Shown: positions 44,304-54,228, counted from the stretch's first letter. The stretch: DNA of 64,000 nt from Vibrio sp. JPW-9-11-11 (GCF_013369335.1 NZ_SZQJ01000005.1:1-64000), one strand, 5' to 3'. Made by a program: numbers and translations. Notes: generated by a model from the letters alone, not told the origin.

Positions 44304-46307
44304 ATGAAGTATTGGCAGAATCTGTCTATTGTTAGGCGTATCTATGTCAGCTTTAGTCTGTTGCTTTTGGCGATGATATCGATTACTGGTGTCAGCTTGC
44401 TGCAAGGTAATTTGCAATCAGAGCGCACGCATGTGGTCACTCAGGTGATCTCCCCATACCTGGTTGAGCTTAATCGCATTACGGTTCACTTGCTAACGAC
44501 TCAGGCTCTGGTTAACTCTTATTTCACCGCTCATGATGTTGATGTACACAACGAAATCAAAACGCAATTTTTGGCGAGTGACGAGTTATATCAGCAAAAA
44601 CTAATCGAGTTAGACGCTATGCATGTCGAACTCGATAAGTATCACATCGAGTTAAATAAGATTCCCCACGATATTGCGCTGTTTTCAAACACGTTAGATT
44701 TATTTGACCAGTACCAGAAAACGATGGACATCGAACATTGGGTCGAGCGTCAGTCGGCGCAGTTTGCTTTAGAAAGCGCCAAGATGAAGCGGGTCGCGTA
44801 TGGCTTATCTGGCTCGGTAGATGATATGAACGCCAGCTTTATGGCCAACAGTTTGGTGACGACGATTGACTCGCTGATTTTTAACACCGAAAAAGGGTTA
44901 AAATCGAGATCAGCCGCCGCGATTGGCGAGCTGATTAAAAAGAATCGAGCCATTGCCGAACGGATCATTAAAACAAGCCAATCATTAGCTAAAACCTCAA
45001 GAAGCTATACCAAACGTGACCAAACACTTTTAACGGCGGTTATCGCTCATGCAACGGATGAGCAAGGCGCGTTAGCCAAGCATTACCATGCCATGTTAGC
45101 CCAACAGCGGATAGCCACACTGGTCAATACCGTTCAAACCGAAACCGCAGATTTGATCGATCAACTTGTTCAACAATCTGAGCAGTTAAGACAGTTGTCA
45201 GTCGTACAGATGGCTGAAGCAAACCAAATGCAAGCGCACGGTGAAAATTTGGTAATGTTGGTGACTCTGGCCTCAGTGATTGCTGTCACGATTGTGGCTC
45301 TCTCTCTGAGTCGTGATATTCGTCAGGCGCTATGCAAACTAAAAGCGTCGCTGAGCCGGGTAGAAAACGGAGACTTAACTGAAACGACCGGCATCCACAG
45401 CCGTGATGAGTTTGGTGAGTTGTCTGACTCGGTTGACCATATGATCAATACGTTGCAGCGTTTGGTCGCGTCCGTTCAATCGGTTTCTCACCAACAACAT
45501 CAACTTGCCAGCCAAAACCAAATGACCGCCAGTGAAAGTCAATCATCATTGGAATCTCAGCGCGTCGAAACCGAAAGTGTCGCGGCAGCAATGAACGAAA
45601 TGGAAGCGTCGGTGACGGAAGTCTCGACCGCGACGCGCTCGAGTCAAAGTCAGCTGACTGAAATTGAACAATCGGTCGTCAATGGACAAAGGCAAACTGA
45701 GGCGAATCTAAACACTCAAGACCAACTGTCACAAGCATTGCAGTCTTCAACGGATGCCATTACTCGTGTGAATGAGGTGAGTGGCGATATTGGCCGCGTG
45801 CTGGAAGTGATCCAAACGATTGCCGATCAAACCAACTTGCTGGCGTTGAATGCAGCGATAGAGGCCGCTCGCGCAGGTAGTATGGGGCGTGGTTTTGCTG
45901 TTGTTGCCGATGAAGTGAGGGAGTTAGCGAGTCGCACCGGGCGTTCAACGCAAGAAATCCATACCATGATTAAACAGTTGCATGACTCCGTAGCACAAGC
46001 GGTGGCGCAGGTGGGGCAATGCCACCTTTATATGCAAAATTCACGCGAGTCGTCGAATCAAACCAGTCGTGTCATGCAAGGCATTCAAGCCTCAATCTCT
46101 GAGTTGACGCAGCTTGGTGCGCATATTGCGACGGCCACCGAACAGCAACAAAACACAGCGATAGATATCGCTAAAAACATCAGTCGAATTTCTGACATCG
46201 CACTGGCTAATTCAAAAGGAGCGGTTCAGGTCACCGACAATGGACAGATGCTGCAGGAGCTCTCCGTCAAGCAACTTGAACTGATTGAGCACTATAAGCT
46301 GGGGTGA
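44304..46307 (+). CDS. Methyl-accepting chemotaxis protein, paired with a ROK regulator
   Basis: The 667-aa chemoreceptor has TM1 at about 15-35, a large helical periplasmic domain of about 275 residues, TM2 near 315-335, HAMP, and a signalling tip [20 protein letters not shown] (about 509-530). ATG 44304 has GAGG six bases upstream. It lies between the importer operon and a ROK regulator gene only 3 bp downstream, so it may respond to sugars or to a loaded binding protein of this system. The ligand is not identifiable from sequence. Confidence 0.9.
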   Translation: MKYWQNLSIVRRIYVSFSLLLLAMISITGVSLLQGNLQSERTHVVTQVISPYLVELNRITVHLLTTQALVNSYFTAHDVDVHNEIKTQFLASDELYQQKLIELDAMHVELDKYHIELNKIPHDIALFSNTLDLFDQYQKTMDIEHWVERQSAQFALESAKMKRVAYGLSGSVDDMNASFMANSLVTTIDSLIFNTEKGLKSRSAAAIGELIKKNRAIAERIIKTSQSLAKTSRSYTKRDQTLLTAVIAHATDEQGALAKHYHAMLAQQRIATLVNTVQTETADLIDQLVQQSEQLRQLSVVQMAEANQMQAHGENLVMLVTLASVIAVTIVALSLSRDIRQALCKLKASLSRVENGDLTETTGIHSRDEFGELSDSVDHMINTLQRLVASVQSVSHQQHQLASQNQMTASESQSSLESQRVETESVAAAMNEMEASVTEVSTATRSSQSQLTEIEQSVVNGQRQTEANLNTQDQLSQALQSSTDAITRVNEVSGDIGRVLEVIQTIADQTNLLALNAAIEAARAGSMGRGFAVVADEVRELASRTGRSTQEIHTMIKQLHDSVAQAVAQVGQCHLYMQNSRESSNQTSRVMQGIQASISELTQLGAHIATATEQQQNTAIDIAKNISRISDIALANSKGAVQVTDNGQMLQELSVKQLELIEHYKLG

Positions 46308-46310
46308 GCT

Positions 46311-47507
46311 ATGTGGTTACGACAAGGAGTAGGGCTCGCTAACAGTGCGATTCGAGTTCATAACAAGCGCGCCATTTTAACCCATTTAGCGAAAAGTGGC
46401 CCGTTGAGCAAATCAGAGCTGGCGTTACGGACTCAGCTTTCTATTCCCGCAGTGAGCAAAATACTCTCAGATTTAGATGCGGAGTCCAAAATCATGCTTC
46501 ACTCCGAGAACGTTCATGGCCGAGGCAACAGTGCGGGTATGTACGCGCTGAGCAATAAACATGACCCAATTCTGTGTTTAAATGTCTCGCCTAAAAAAAT
46601 CGTCGCGTTAATTGTGGCGGCTGATTTTCAGCTGTTGGTCCCGCTTTCAGAGTATGAGATTGACGCTGAAACGCCGAAAGAGCTGATTGACGCCATCTGC
46701 GATGTTTACGCAAGTGGGTTGAAAGCGAGTAAGCAGCGTTCGCTAAGAATAGCGATAGGGTTACACGGAAAAGTCGACAAACAAAGCGGCGCATCATTGC
46801 ACATGCCACTCGCTAACTGGCAAGGTGGGTTTGAATGCCGATATTTGTTGGCGCAGCGCTTAGGCACCGAAGTTATGGTGGAAAACGACTGCGTAGGGTT
46901 AGCTTTGGCAGAAAAATGGCAAAGTCAACGTTCTGAACATTTCTGCGTGGTGAATTTAGATTTCGGGATCGGCTCGGCGTTTATTGTCGATGAGCAGGTA
47001 TCCCGTGGGCGTTCTCACTCGAATGGTGAAATTGGACACACCTTGGTGGATATCGAAGGTCAGCGGTGTGGCTGCGGTCAGACAGGTTGCTTGGAAACGG
47101 TTGCTTCGCTGTCTGCACTGCAAAAAGCATGGAATGACGTTTTACAACAAGGGGGTAAGGGAAACAAAAGCTTTATCGACGCGGTCGTAGCAAATCATCC
47201 TCAGGCGATGCTTTTAAGTGAAAACGCAGTGAACGCCATTGGTCGAACACTGAGTAACTGCTTAAACTTGGTCGAGGTAGAGCAGATAGTATTGTACGGA
47301 AGGTTATGTGCACTGGGTGACGCTTGGCTCACTCGCATTCGAGACACTGTCTGTTCACATCCTTTCTATAACCATGACAATTTGCTTAAGCATCAAACTC
47401 AAGTGATGTTTGGCGAGTTGTCACTTGCCCAGCAAACCAGAGGGTTGGCTTATCTCTATATCGAACAGAGTATGAACCAGGACGGCGTGTATCGCTCGCT
47501 CACTTGA
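46311..47507 (+). CDS. ROK family transcriptional regulator (NagC/Mlc-like)
   Basis: The 398-aa protein has an N-terminal winged helix (about 15-75, SKSELALRTQLSIPAVSKILSDL) and a ROK sugar-binding domain. EIGHTLVDIEGQRCGCGQTGCLE carries the ROK zinc-binding cysteines. Because it has a DNA-binding domain it is more likely a repressor than a kinase. Known family inducers are sugars or sugar phosphates such as GlcNAc-6-P. It is co-transcribed with the chemoreceptor and converges with the GH2 gene. Its targets are unknown; the GH2 and galK promoters are near. Confidence 0.88.
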   Translation: MWLRQGVGLANSAIRVHNKRAILTHLAKSGPLSKSELALRTQLSIPAVSKILSDLDAESKIMLHSENVHGRGNSAGMYALSNKHDPILCLNVSPKKIVALIVAADFQLLVPLSEYEIDAETPKELIDAICDVYASGLKASKQRSLRIAIGLHGKVDKQSGASLHMPLANWQGGFECRYLLAQRLGTEVMVENDCVGLALAEKWQSQRSEHFCVVNLDFGIGSAFIVDEQVSRGRSHSNGEIGHTLVDIEGQRCGCGQTGCLETVASLSALQKAWNDVLQQGGKGNKSFIDAVVANHPQAMLLSENAVNAIGRTLSNCLNLVEVEQIVLYGRLCALGDAWLTRIRDTVCSHPFYNHDNLLKHQTQVMFGELSLAQQTRGLAYLYIEQSMNQDGVYRSLT

Positions 47508-47570
47508 GCGGTATTGGCGATGGCCTGTTTATCTAGGACAAAGCCAAAACCGCGCGGCGGATGGGTTTAA

Positions 47571-47598
47571 TAAAAACGCCAACTGGGTAAGTTGGCGT
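47571..47598 (-). terminator. Intrinsic terminator after the GH2 gene
   Basis: On the minus strand ACGCCAACT and AGTTGGCGT pair around TACCC, followed by TTTTTA. It lies only 6 bp past the GH2 stop. Confidence 0.8.
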
Positions 47599-47604
47599 AA
47601 TAGG

Positions 47605-50310
47605 CTAGAAATGAAACTCTCCGCAGTCAGATTGTTGTAGCTCCACACCTCGTAGCTTGGCTCTTATATAGGTGTTGCGAGCGATACGTGTTTCAACCTC
47701 TTCAGCGAAAGAGCGTTTGATGTTGGTTAGCTGCTCAGCGCTGTGTAATGACTGAGTGGGTGATACACACTGTAATGTGGCATATGGGTTAGGCCTAGTC
47801 TCCAGTTCTAGGAGAGCAGGTACCAGCGTATTTATCCCTTCGTTGACAGGACGCGCTACAACCAGCACTTTACCGGCAATTTGAGTGGTACGAATCAAAG
47901 CGGGTGCGCTGCCCCACTCAGTGGCTCTTGGATTGGCGAAAATATTGTCTGCGTCTATTAAGCTCGCTTCTCCGTAAACCTCGAACTTGATTTGGTGGCG
48001 AGCCAATCGCTTCACGTTCCCGTCTTCGTCGGTGACTTCAGCAATAATGGTGGCAATATCTGAACCGTTGGCGACGAGTGAGGCATTGAAACTCCTCAGG
48101 CGCAAACGGGTTGGACGTTTTGCTGGATACTTAACTTCAGAGATGACGCACTCTTCGCCCACATAGCCGTGAGCAATGATACAGGCCTGTGCGAACTTTT
48201 CTTCGCGGTGCAGACGTTTGAAGTCCATAAAGTCAAAAGCATCTTTAAAAATAGCGGGTAAAAATGGGATGCCGACTTGAGGGTTTTTGACCACTTGTGT
48301 ACCCACAACCTGACCTGCGACACTAAGTTCGATTCTATCAACATTGGCCACCACGACGATATCGGAACCCGAGATAGGCGTCGCTTCGTGCAAAATTTTT
48401 AGATGGTAGCCTGATTGGCAAATTGGGTGTGTTTTGTTTGGATTACGCTGTGCCATAAACACGTGATAACTATATTTATCTTGGCGAAACGCATCCATAA
48501 TGCCTCCCCAAAACTGCTCTGGATGATAACCTCGCTGGTGGTCAAAACCGTGCCACATAGTGCCACCAATGTGTTGTCGTGGCGATTGGTGCAGCACGTT
48601 GAGATTAGTGGCATATTCATGACCTGAGTTATCTGAACCGATGGCGTAGTGCAGGGCTTGAACTATTTGTGCTTGCTCCCCCCAACTGCGGTGTACTCGG
48701 CTATTTGAGTTATGAGAATTCCAGTCGTCAACGTTGTCGCCCCATTCTCTTGTGAATACAGGAACATGGAGCTCCGCAGGGTAGTGGAACTGCCCGTTGT
48801 CAGTTTGACCATCTTGGATTTGGTTGGGGTGCGCATACATCACCTCTCTGGCTTGAGGGCAATCGATATAGCTATCGAGTGGAACCCAAGTACTATCGTC
48901 CATTTCTTGGTGAACGATTTGGTGTAGCTCGTTTAAAAACCAGTCAGGTTGATGGGTTTCGTTCAGAGCCGGTTCAAACATCCACAGGCATGCGCGGTTG
49001 CGGTCTCGGCGTATTTTTTCTCGAACGTTTTGTTTTGCTTGAGCAACAAATCTAGGGTCGTCGTTCCAGAACTGCCAGCCAATGGAGGGCTGAATGACTA
49101 GAACCCCCAGTTGATCTGCGGCATCAAGAAACGCTGGATCTTGCGGGTAATGGGCGGTTCGAATAACCGAGAGGCCGGCATCTTTAAGTTTTTTTACATC
49201 ACTCCAATGCTGACTATTGCTAAGTGCCGTCCCAATGTGAGCGTAGTATTGATGGCGATTCACGCCGATCAGTTTTTCTTGGTACGCTTCGCCGTTAATA
49301 TAAAGGCCCTCTTTGCCTCTGAGTTCGAGAGAGCGAATGCCAATTCTTAATCGAGTACTATCGAGCTGTTGCCCAGAAATATCAAAGATGCGGCAGTCTA
49401 GCCAGTACAGGTTGGGAGTATCTGGGTGCCAAAGTTCGGGCTGATCAAGGTGCAAGTGATAGGTAACGGTTTGATCATGAGTTTCAAGCAAAGCCTCGGC
49501 GGAATGTATCACAGCCGTGTCCCCGGTTTGGCACGAGGTCAACGCGCATTCCAGCGTGATAGGGTGCGCAGTATTCGTTTGGTTGACCACCTGCATATCC
49601 AGGGTGATTGCGGCGCTCTGTTTGGTGATATCGTGATAACGCACTCTCAGTCCGGCGTTTTTGCTATTGAATTCCGCTGAAGTCGCTAACCCTTCATGTC
49701 CAAAATGAATCTGATTTGTGGAATAAAGCCAAACATCACGATAGATCCCCCCAAGGTAAGTAAAATCTAACTCATATTGATTTTTCCCCGCTGGGTAATT
49801 GGGGTCGTCACTGTTGTCGGCCTTTACCGCGATGACGTTGTTGGAAGTAAAGTCTAGGAACGACGTCACATCTATCACTAGGGGCAAGAAACCTTCTTGA
49901 CGCGATGCAACAAGCTTTCCGTTAATCCACACTTCTGATTTACCTTGAATCGCTTCAAAATCAATCACGACTCTTTGACTTTGCAACTCCTCCGGAAGAG
50001 CAAAGTGCTTTCGATACCACACGATGCCTTGGTAGTTTATGGTGCCACTTGCATCCTCAGGGAGTAGATCAACACAGTGTGGCAAGGTAACCAATGACCA
50101 GTTCTTGTCATCACAAGCCCGTTGATTCGCGTTGGACTGATCGCCCTTATAGAACAGCCAGCCGCCGTTAAAGTCGAAAACACGACGCGAAGCATCTGGC
50201 ATAGAGAAAAAACCAGAATGAGAAAACTCACGTTGGCAATCGAGCGATAAAGTCGGTGTGTGGCGGATGAGTTGTGATCGACAACTCGTCTGTTCTATCT
50301 GTGTCGTCAT
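47605..50310 (-). CDS. GH2 family glycoside hydrolase, probable beta-galactosidase
   Basis: The 901-aa enzyme has a jelly-roll sugar-binding domain (about 45-200), an Ig-like domain, a catalytic barrel (about 330-640) and C-terminal beta domains. The acid/base is E451 in PALNETHQ and the nucleophile E522 in FTREWGD. NRHQYY and the RTAHYPQDP region are typical of GH2. No signal peptide is present, so it is cytoplasmic. Divergent galK-galM next door favours beta-galactosidase, though beta-glucuronidase or other GH2 activities are possible. The start has AGGAGC at a good distance. It is shorter than LacZ (about 1,020 aa). Confidence 0.87.
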   Translation of the reverse strand: MTTQIEQTSCRSQLIRHTPTLSLDCQREFSHSGFFSMPDASRRVFDFNGGWLFYKGDQSNANQRACDDKNWSLVTLPHCVDLLPEDASGTINYQGIVWYRKHFALPEELQSQRVVIDFEAIQGKSEVWINGKLVASRQEGFLPLVIDVTSFLDFTSNNVIAVKADNSDDPNYPAGKNQYELDFTYLGGIYRDVWLYSTNQIHFGHEGLATSAEFNSKNAGLRVRYHDITKQSAAITLDMQVVNQTNTAHPITLECALTSCQTGDTAVIHSAEALLETHDQTVTYHLHLDQPELWHPDTPNLYWLDCRIFDISGQQLDSTRLRIGIRSLELRGKEGLYINGEAYQEKLIGVNRHQYYAHIGTALSNSQHWSDVKKLKDAGLSVIRTAHYPQDPAFLDAADQLGVLVIQPSIGWQFWNDDPRFVAQAKQNVREKIRRDRNRACLWMFEPALNETHQPDWFLNELHQIVHQEMDDSTWVPLDSYIDCPQAREVMYAHPNQIQDGQTDNGQFHYPAELHVPVFTREWGDNVDDWNSHNSNSRVHRSWGEQAQIVQALHYAIGSDNSGHEYATNLNVLHQSPRQHIGGTMWHGFDHQRGYHPEQFWGGIMDAFRQDKYSYHVFMAQRNPNKTHPICQSGYHLKILHEATPISGSDIVVVANVDRIELSVAGQVVGTQVVKNPQVGIPFLPAIFKDAFDFMDFKRLHREEKFAQACIIAHGYVGEECVISEVKYPAKRPTRLRLRSFNASLVANGSDIATIIAEVTDEDGNVKRLARHQIKFEVYGEASLIDADNIFANPRATEWGSAPALIRTTQIAGKVLVVARPVNEGINTLVPALLELETRPNPYATLQCVSPTQSLHSAEQLTNIKRSFAEEVETRIARNTYIRAKLRGVELQQSDCGEFHF

Positions 50311-50648
50311 GTGATGCTCCTACTGCTTGTATCAAGACATCACCATTATATCGACACCACTCACCTTAATGCGTTTGAAAATTAAATCTGATATCACACG
50401 CCGAAATTAACTTGGTTAACTAAAGATTTGATTTGTAAACCTGAGTTAGTAAAAACTCTGAGATGTGAGTCAGTTTCATGTTGGGCCGCTCGCTATAGTG
50501 CCGTGAGTTTGATTAAGTGTCTCCCCCCATTACATGACGCCCTAATCAGTCGGCCAACTTTCTTTTTTTGAAGGGTGGCTAGGGCTAGCCAGTCTATGCG
50601 CAGTGGCGATTGAGGGGGGCAGACGTTTCTACCTTAAGGTGAGTAAAT
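50311..50648. other. Divergent intergenic region between GH2 and galK
   Basis: These 338 bp hold the promoters of both genes. A possible -10 TATAGT for galK is at 50494-50499, with a weak CRP-like TGTGA-N6-TTCAT at 50464-50479. The rest is a highly structured leader, listed separately. No KdgR-type box was found. Confidence 0.5.
50519..50624 (+). ncRNA. Structured 5' leader of galK (candidate cis-regulatory RNA)
   Basis: Three nested stems can be drawn. The outer stem pairs GTCTCCCCCC (50519-50528) with GGGGGGCAGAC (50614-50624), with one bulged C. The middle stem pairs GCCCTA (50539-50544) with TAGGGC (50580-50585). The inner stem pairs GCCAACTTTC (50553-50562) with GAAGGGTGGC (50570-50579) around seven Ts, with one mismatch and one G-T pair. 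The ribosome site lies just after, within the palindrome ACCTTAAGGT (50631-50640). It resembles no riboswitch class I know. Confidence 0.5.
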
Positions 50649-51806
50649 ATGAAGCGTGAACTAACGACGAAAGTAAAATCTGAGTTTTTATCCTTATATG
50701 GCGACGCTGCAACAGTGATTGCCAGTGCCCCGGGGCGTGTAAACCTGATTGGTGAACATACAGACTATAATCAAGGCTTTGTTTTACCTTGTGCCATTGA
50801 CTATCAAACCGTTGTTGCGATCGGAAAAAATGATAGCCAAATCGTTCGCGCATGCGCACTTGATCTAGCAAGCGCATGCGACCAATTTTCAATTGAGCCC
50901 GTTATTGAACAAGGTGAACAACTTTGGAGCCAGTACATTCGTGGTGTCGTTGCTGGAATCCAGAAAATCACACAACTCCCGTCTGGTTTCGACATCGTAA
51001 TTAGTGGCAATGTGCCTCAAGGCGCTGGCTTAAGCTCTTCTGCGTCCCTTGAGCTCGCGATCGTTATTGCTATTTCTCACCTATTTGATTTGAACCTGAC
51101 ACGTACTCAAATGGCCGAGATCGGACAAAGCGCCGAGCATCATTACGCAGGTTGTCAATGCGGCATTATGGATCAAATGGTTATCGCCTGCGCACAACAG
51201 GGTAAGGCACTGCTTTTGGATTGCGTCAACTATGCGACGGAACAGGTCACTTTACCAGACAGTCATCAATTGCTGATTGTTAACTCCAATGTCCAACGTG
51301 GTCTTGTCGACAGCGAATACAATACACGCAGAGAACAGTGTTTTAGTGCGGCGAAGACCATGTCGGTGCGGACACTAAGAGAAGCCAGTATTGAAAAACT
51401 GCAGCAGTTCGCTCAACAGATGACTGAGCTTGAATATCGTCGTGCCAAACATGTCATTACTGAAAACGCGAGAGTGTTGAATTTCTGTCGGGCATTGAAA
51501 AATGGTGAACTTAAAACGGCATTTGCACTCATGCGTGAATCGCATACTTCTATGCAGCAAGATTTCGACATAACCACGGCTGAAATTGACTGGTTAGTCG
51601 CGTCTATCAATCACGAGTTGGGTGATGAAGGGGCAGCGCGAATGACCGGTGGCGGTTTTGGTGGTTGTGTCGTGGCGTTAGTTGAAAAAACTAAAGTGAC
51701 GGGCTTGATCAACACCATCCAAGCTAAGTACAGCGCTCAGTTTGGTTTGAACGCGGACTGTTTTGTCGTCAGCGCGCAGCAGGGAGCCGATGCTGATTAT
51801 TTATGA
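50649..51806 (+). CDS. galK: Galactokinase
   Basis: The 385-aa GHMP kinase phosphorylates galactose at C1. The galactokinase signature GRVNLIGEHTDYN, the ATP-binding GAGLSSSASLE and the C-terminal GGGFGGC motif are all present. AAGGTGAG precedes the ATG after a structured leader. galM overlaps its stop by 4 bp, so they are one operon. The galE/galT partners are about 30 kb away in the KdgR-linked operon instead of adjacent. Confidence 0.97.
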   Translation: MKRELTTKVKSEFLSLYGDAATVIASAPGRVNLIGEHTDYNQGFVLPCAIDYQTVVAIGKNDSQIVRACALDLASACDQFSIEPVIEQGEQLWSQYIRGVVAGIQKITQLPSGFDIVISGNVPQGAGLSSSASLELAIVIAISHLFDLNLTRTQMAEIGQSAEHHYAGCQCGIMDQMVIACAQQGKALLLDCVNYATEQVTLPDSHQLLIVNSNVQRGLVDSEYNTRREQCFSAAKTMSVRTLREASIEKLQQFAQQMTELEYRRAKHVITENARVLNFCRALKNGELKTAFALMRESHTSMQQDFDITTAEIDWLVASINHELGDEGAARMTGGGFGGCVVALVEKTKVTGLINTIQAKYSAQFGLNADCFVVSAQQGADADYL

Positions 51807-52816
51807 ACAGCGTTAAAATTAGCAATGCCAAGGGCAGCGTTGCGACGCTGCTTGACTATGGCGCCACATTAACCAGTCTCAAAATAGCCTTCGACGCAAG
51901 TAAACGACACCAGGTTGTGCTTGGGTATCCAAGCGCCAGGGACTATTTGTACAACCCAGTGTATATGGGCTCAACGGTAGGCCCATTCGCGGGTCGGATT
52001 CCGTTTGGAACAATTCGCAGTGGTAGTCTGTGTATTAATGCCCCGTGCAATGAGCAGTATTCAATGTTACATGGTGGACAATGGCGCTTGAGCCATCGCT
52101 ATTGGAAGCTATCCGAACTGCTGACCAATAGTGCAACCTTCTTGTGGCATGGAGAGGCATATCAAAAAGAGTTACGCTGTCACCTTGAGGCCAGAGTGCA
52201 TTATTTGTTGACTGATGATAATGCATTGAATGTTGAGATTTCAGCGTTACCCAGTCAACCGGCGCCGCTGAGTTTCACTCATCACAGTTACTTCAACTTA
52301 GATCCAGTGCAACACAGTGTCACAAAGCACAAACTTAGGATAAATAGCCACGAGTTTTGGCCAGTGAACGATAAAGGGTGGGCGCAGCAGCAGCAGCGGG
52401 TTGTCAATTCAGGCCTAAATTTTATTCGTAGCAGAGAGCTGAATCTCGATACGTGGGGTTGTCGACATCTGAAATCGGCCTCTGGCTTAGATCACTCATT
52501 TTTGCTCGACAGCGAAAAAACAACCACTCAAGCAGAGTTGGTCAGCTCCGATGGCCAGCGCATGCTTGAAGTGATGACCAATCAGCCCGCTCTCCACGTG
52601 TATAGCGGCAACTTTGTTGGCGGGCAAGTATCGCGTTTAGGCCATCTTTACCAAAACAGGGCTGGCATCTGTTTTGAAGCTCAGCACCGCCCAGTTGAGC
52701 ACAGTAGTGACGGATGCGTGCCTAGCAAACATTGCTGGTATCACCCGGCCAAACCGTACTTCTCACAGACTACCTATCGGTTTAGTTCCAAGGCTCATGA
52801 TACCAACCGCGGCTAG
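51803..52816 (+). CDS. galM: Aldose 1-epimerase (mutarotase)
   Basis: The 337-aa beta-sandwich enzyme interconverts alpha- and beta-galactose so that GalK can use the sugar freed by hydrolases. Catalytic histidine (FTHHSYFNL) and glutamate (GICFEAQHRP) motifs are present, as are VGPFAGRIPFG and SGLDHSFLL. It overlaps galK by 4 bp. No terminator is obvious right after it; the next strong one is at 53203. Confidence 0.94.
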   Translation: MNSVKISNAKGSVATLLDYGATLTSLKIAFDASKRHQVVLGYPSARDYLYNPVYMGSTVGPFAGRIPFGTIRSGSLCINAPCNEQYSMLHGGQWRLSHRYWKLSELLTNSATFLWHGEAYQKELRCHLEARVHYLLTDDNALNVEISALPSQPAPLSFTHHSYFNLDPVQHSVTKHKLRINSHEFWPVNDKGWAQQQQRVVNSGLNFIRSRELNLDTWGCRHLKSASGLDHSFLLDSEKTTTQAELVSSDGQRMLEVMTNQPALHVYSGNFVGGQVSRLGHLYQNRAGICFEAQHRPVEHSSDGCVPSKHCWYHPAKPYFSQTTYRFSSKAHDTNRG

Positions 52817-53113
52817 CTGAGAGTTTGGTGCCAACCCCCTTGGGCTCCTACGACCAGAATGAGTTACAGCTTATTTACTTATCTTATCATTTTAACAACG
52901 GCGACCTTAGGCGATGTTAAGCCATGTTAAAGGTTACGAAAGGGGGCTCAAGGTAAAAGAGTCGTCACGAATGAAGTTAATCTTGGGGGGGAATTTGCAG
53001 TCTAGCGAAAATTAACCTTGGAGAAAGAAAGGAATAATTTGGCGTGATTCTTTATTTGCGCTGTAAATTAATTCAATTCGAGCGATAAGAAGGCTGAATG
53101 CTATATTGATTAA

Positions 53114-53230
53114 CATAGTTTTCATTTATGAGAAAGTTGCCAAAATTATTGTTTTTCAGTGGTTTATGGCTAGCTTTGTATCTAATCTGAGACCTTGTAT
53201 GCAAAAAAAGAGCTTTGGCTCTTTTTTTTT
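53114..53230 (+). ncRNA. Candidate small RNA or galM 3' UTR
   Basis: A possible extended -10 (TGCTATATT, 53099-53107) lies about 117 bp upstream of a strong terminator with nine Ts, and no reading frame fills the interval. No good -35 is seen. It may simply be the end of the galK-galM transcript. Confidence 0.25.
53203..53230. terminator. Intrinsic terminator, bidirectional
   Basis: AAAAAAAGAGC and GCTCTTTTTTTTT pair around TTTG. A-run and T-run flank the stem, so it can work on both strands. Confidence 0.85.
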
Positions 53231-53387
53231 GTAGAACATTATTTTAAATTGTATGAAATTTTTGTGTGAAATAAATTTGTCAGTATAGCCTTAATAACAA
53301 AATAATAAGGGAACTGGAATGCAATGGTGTGTCAAAAGACACGTTTGATTTGAGTAAGCGTGCTGGACAACGAGGTAGGTAGTAAGA

Positions 53388-54179
53388 ATGAGTAATGGGA
53401 AACAACCTGAATCAGTATCATCTGTGTTAAAAACATTCGGTATACTGCAAGCGCTGAGTACTCAAAAAGACATTGGCATAAGTGAACTGGCTCAACGTTT
53501 GATGATGTCAAAAAGCACGGTTTATCGTTTTTTACAAACAATGAAAACGTTGGGGTATGTCTCTCAGGATGGAGAGAGTGAGAACTATTCATTGACGTTA
53601 AAGCTGTTTGAGCTCGGTTCTACAGCACTAGAGTATGTCGATCTCGTTGAGCTGGCCGATGCTGAAATGCGCCGTATCTCTGATGTTACTCTAGAGGCGC
53701 TTCACTTAGGTGCGTTGGATGGTGATAGTATCATCTACGTACATAAAATCGATTCAAAATATAACTTAAGCATGCAGTCTCGAGTGGGTCGACGCAATCC
53801 ACTCTATTCGACGGCGATTGGTAAGGTACTACTGGCCGAGCGAGAGCCAGAAGATGTCCGTAGGATTTTAAAAGACGTTGAGTTTACGCAGTCTACAGAG
53901 CGTACACATACCTCTATCGATTCTTTCATTGACGAACTGCATACCGTACGTGAAATGGGGTACGGTGAAGACAATGAAGAGCAAGAAGTTGGACTGCGTT
54001 GTCTAGCGGTGCCTGTTTATGATCGATTTAATCACGTGGTTGCTGGTATGAGCGTCTCTTTGCCGACCATACGCTTTACAGAAGAGAAGAAGCAAGAGTA
54101 CATTGCTGAGCTTCATTCTGCCGCCGCGCGTATTTCTGAAAAGCTAGGTTGCGCCAAGTATCCTCATACTGACCACTAG
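53388..54179 (+). CDS. kdgR: IclR-family repressor of 2-keto-3-deoxygluconate catabolism
   Basis: The 263-aa protein is very close to enterobacterial KdgR along its length: SVSSVLKTFGILQAL at the start, the recognition region MMSKSTVYRFLQTMKTLGYV, then VGRRNPLYSTAIGKVLLA and GYGEDNEEQEVGLRC in the effector domain. KdgR represses uronate genes and is released by KDG. GAGGTAGGT precedes the ATG. The box type found throughout this window (TGAAA-N5-TTTCA) is the one KdgR is known to bind, so the regulator and its targets are together here. No box was found before kdgR itself. Confidence 0.95.
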   Translation: MSNGKQPESVSSVLKTFGILQALSTQKDIGISELAQRLMMSKSTVYRFLQTMKTLGYVSQDGESENYSLTLKLFELGSTALEYVDLVELADAEMRRISDVTLEALHLGALDGDSIIYVHKIDSKYNLSMQSRVGRRNPLYSTAIGKVLLAEREPEDVRRILKDVEFTQSTERTHTSIDSFIDELHTVREMGYGEDNEEQEVGLRCLAVPVYDRFNHVVAGMSVSLPTIRFTEEKKQEYIAELHSAAARISEKLGCAKYPHTDH

Positions 54180-54201
54180 CGTCTGTCCGTTGTCATCTAA
54201 T

Positions 54202-54228
54202 AAAAAAGCCTCTTGCGAGGCTTTTTTT
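54202..54228 (+). terminator. Intrinsic terminator after kdgR
   Basis: AAAAAAGCCTC and GAGGCTTTTTTT pair around TTGC. Confidence 0.9.

Larger units (their letters stand above)
52817..53387. other. Long intergenic stretch between galM and kdgR
   Basis: These 571 bp contain no supported gene. They carry a strong terminator (53203-53230), an extended -10-like TGCTATATT at 53099-53107 that could start a short RNA, and an A/T-rich stretch before kdgR, presumably its promoter. I see no KdgR box here. Confidence 0.55.

Noticed and set aside
52859..52933. Short hydrophobic frame of about two dozen codons after galM
   Set aside because: No ribosome-binding site or promoter could be seen, and length is within chance.
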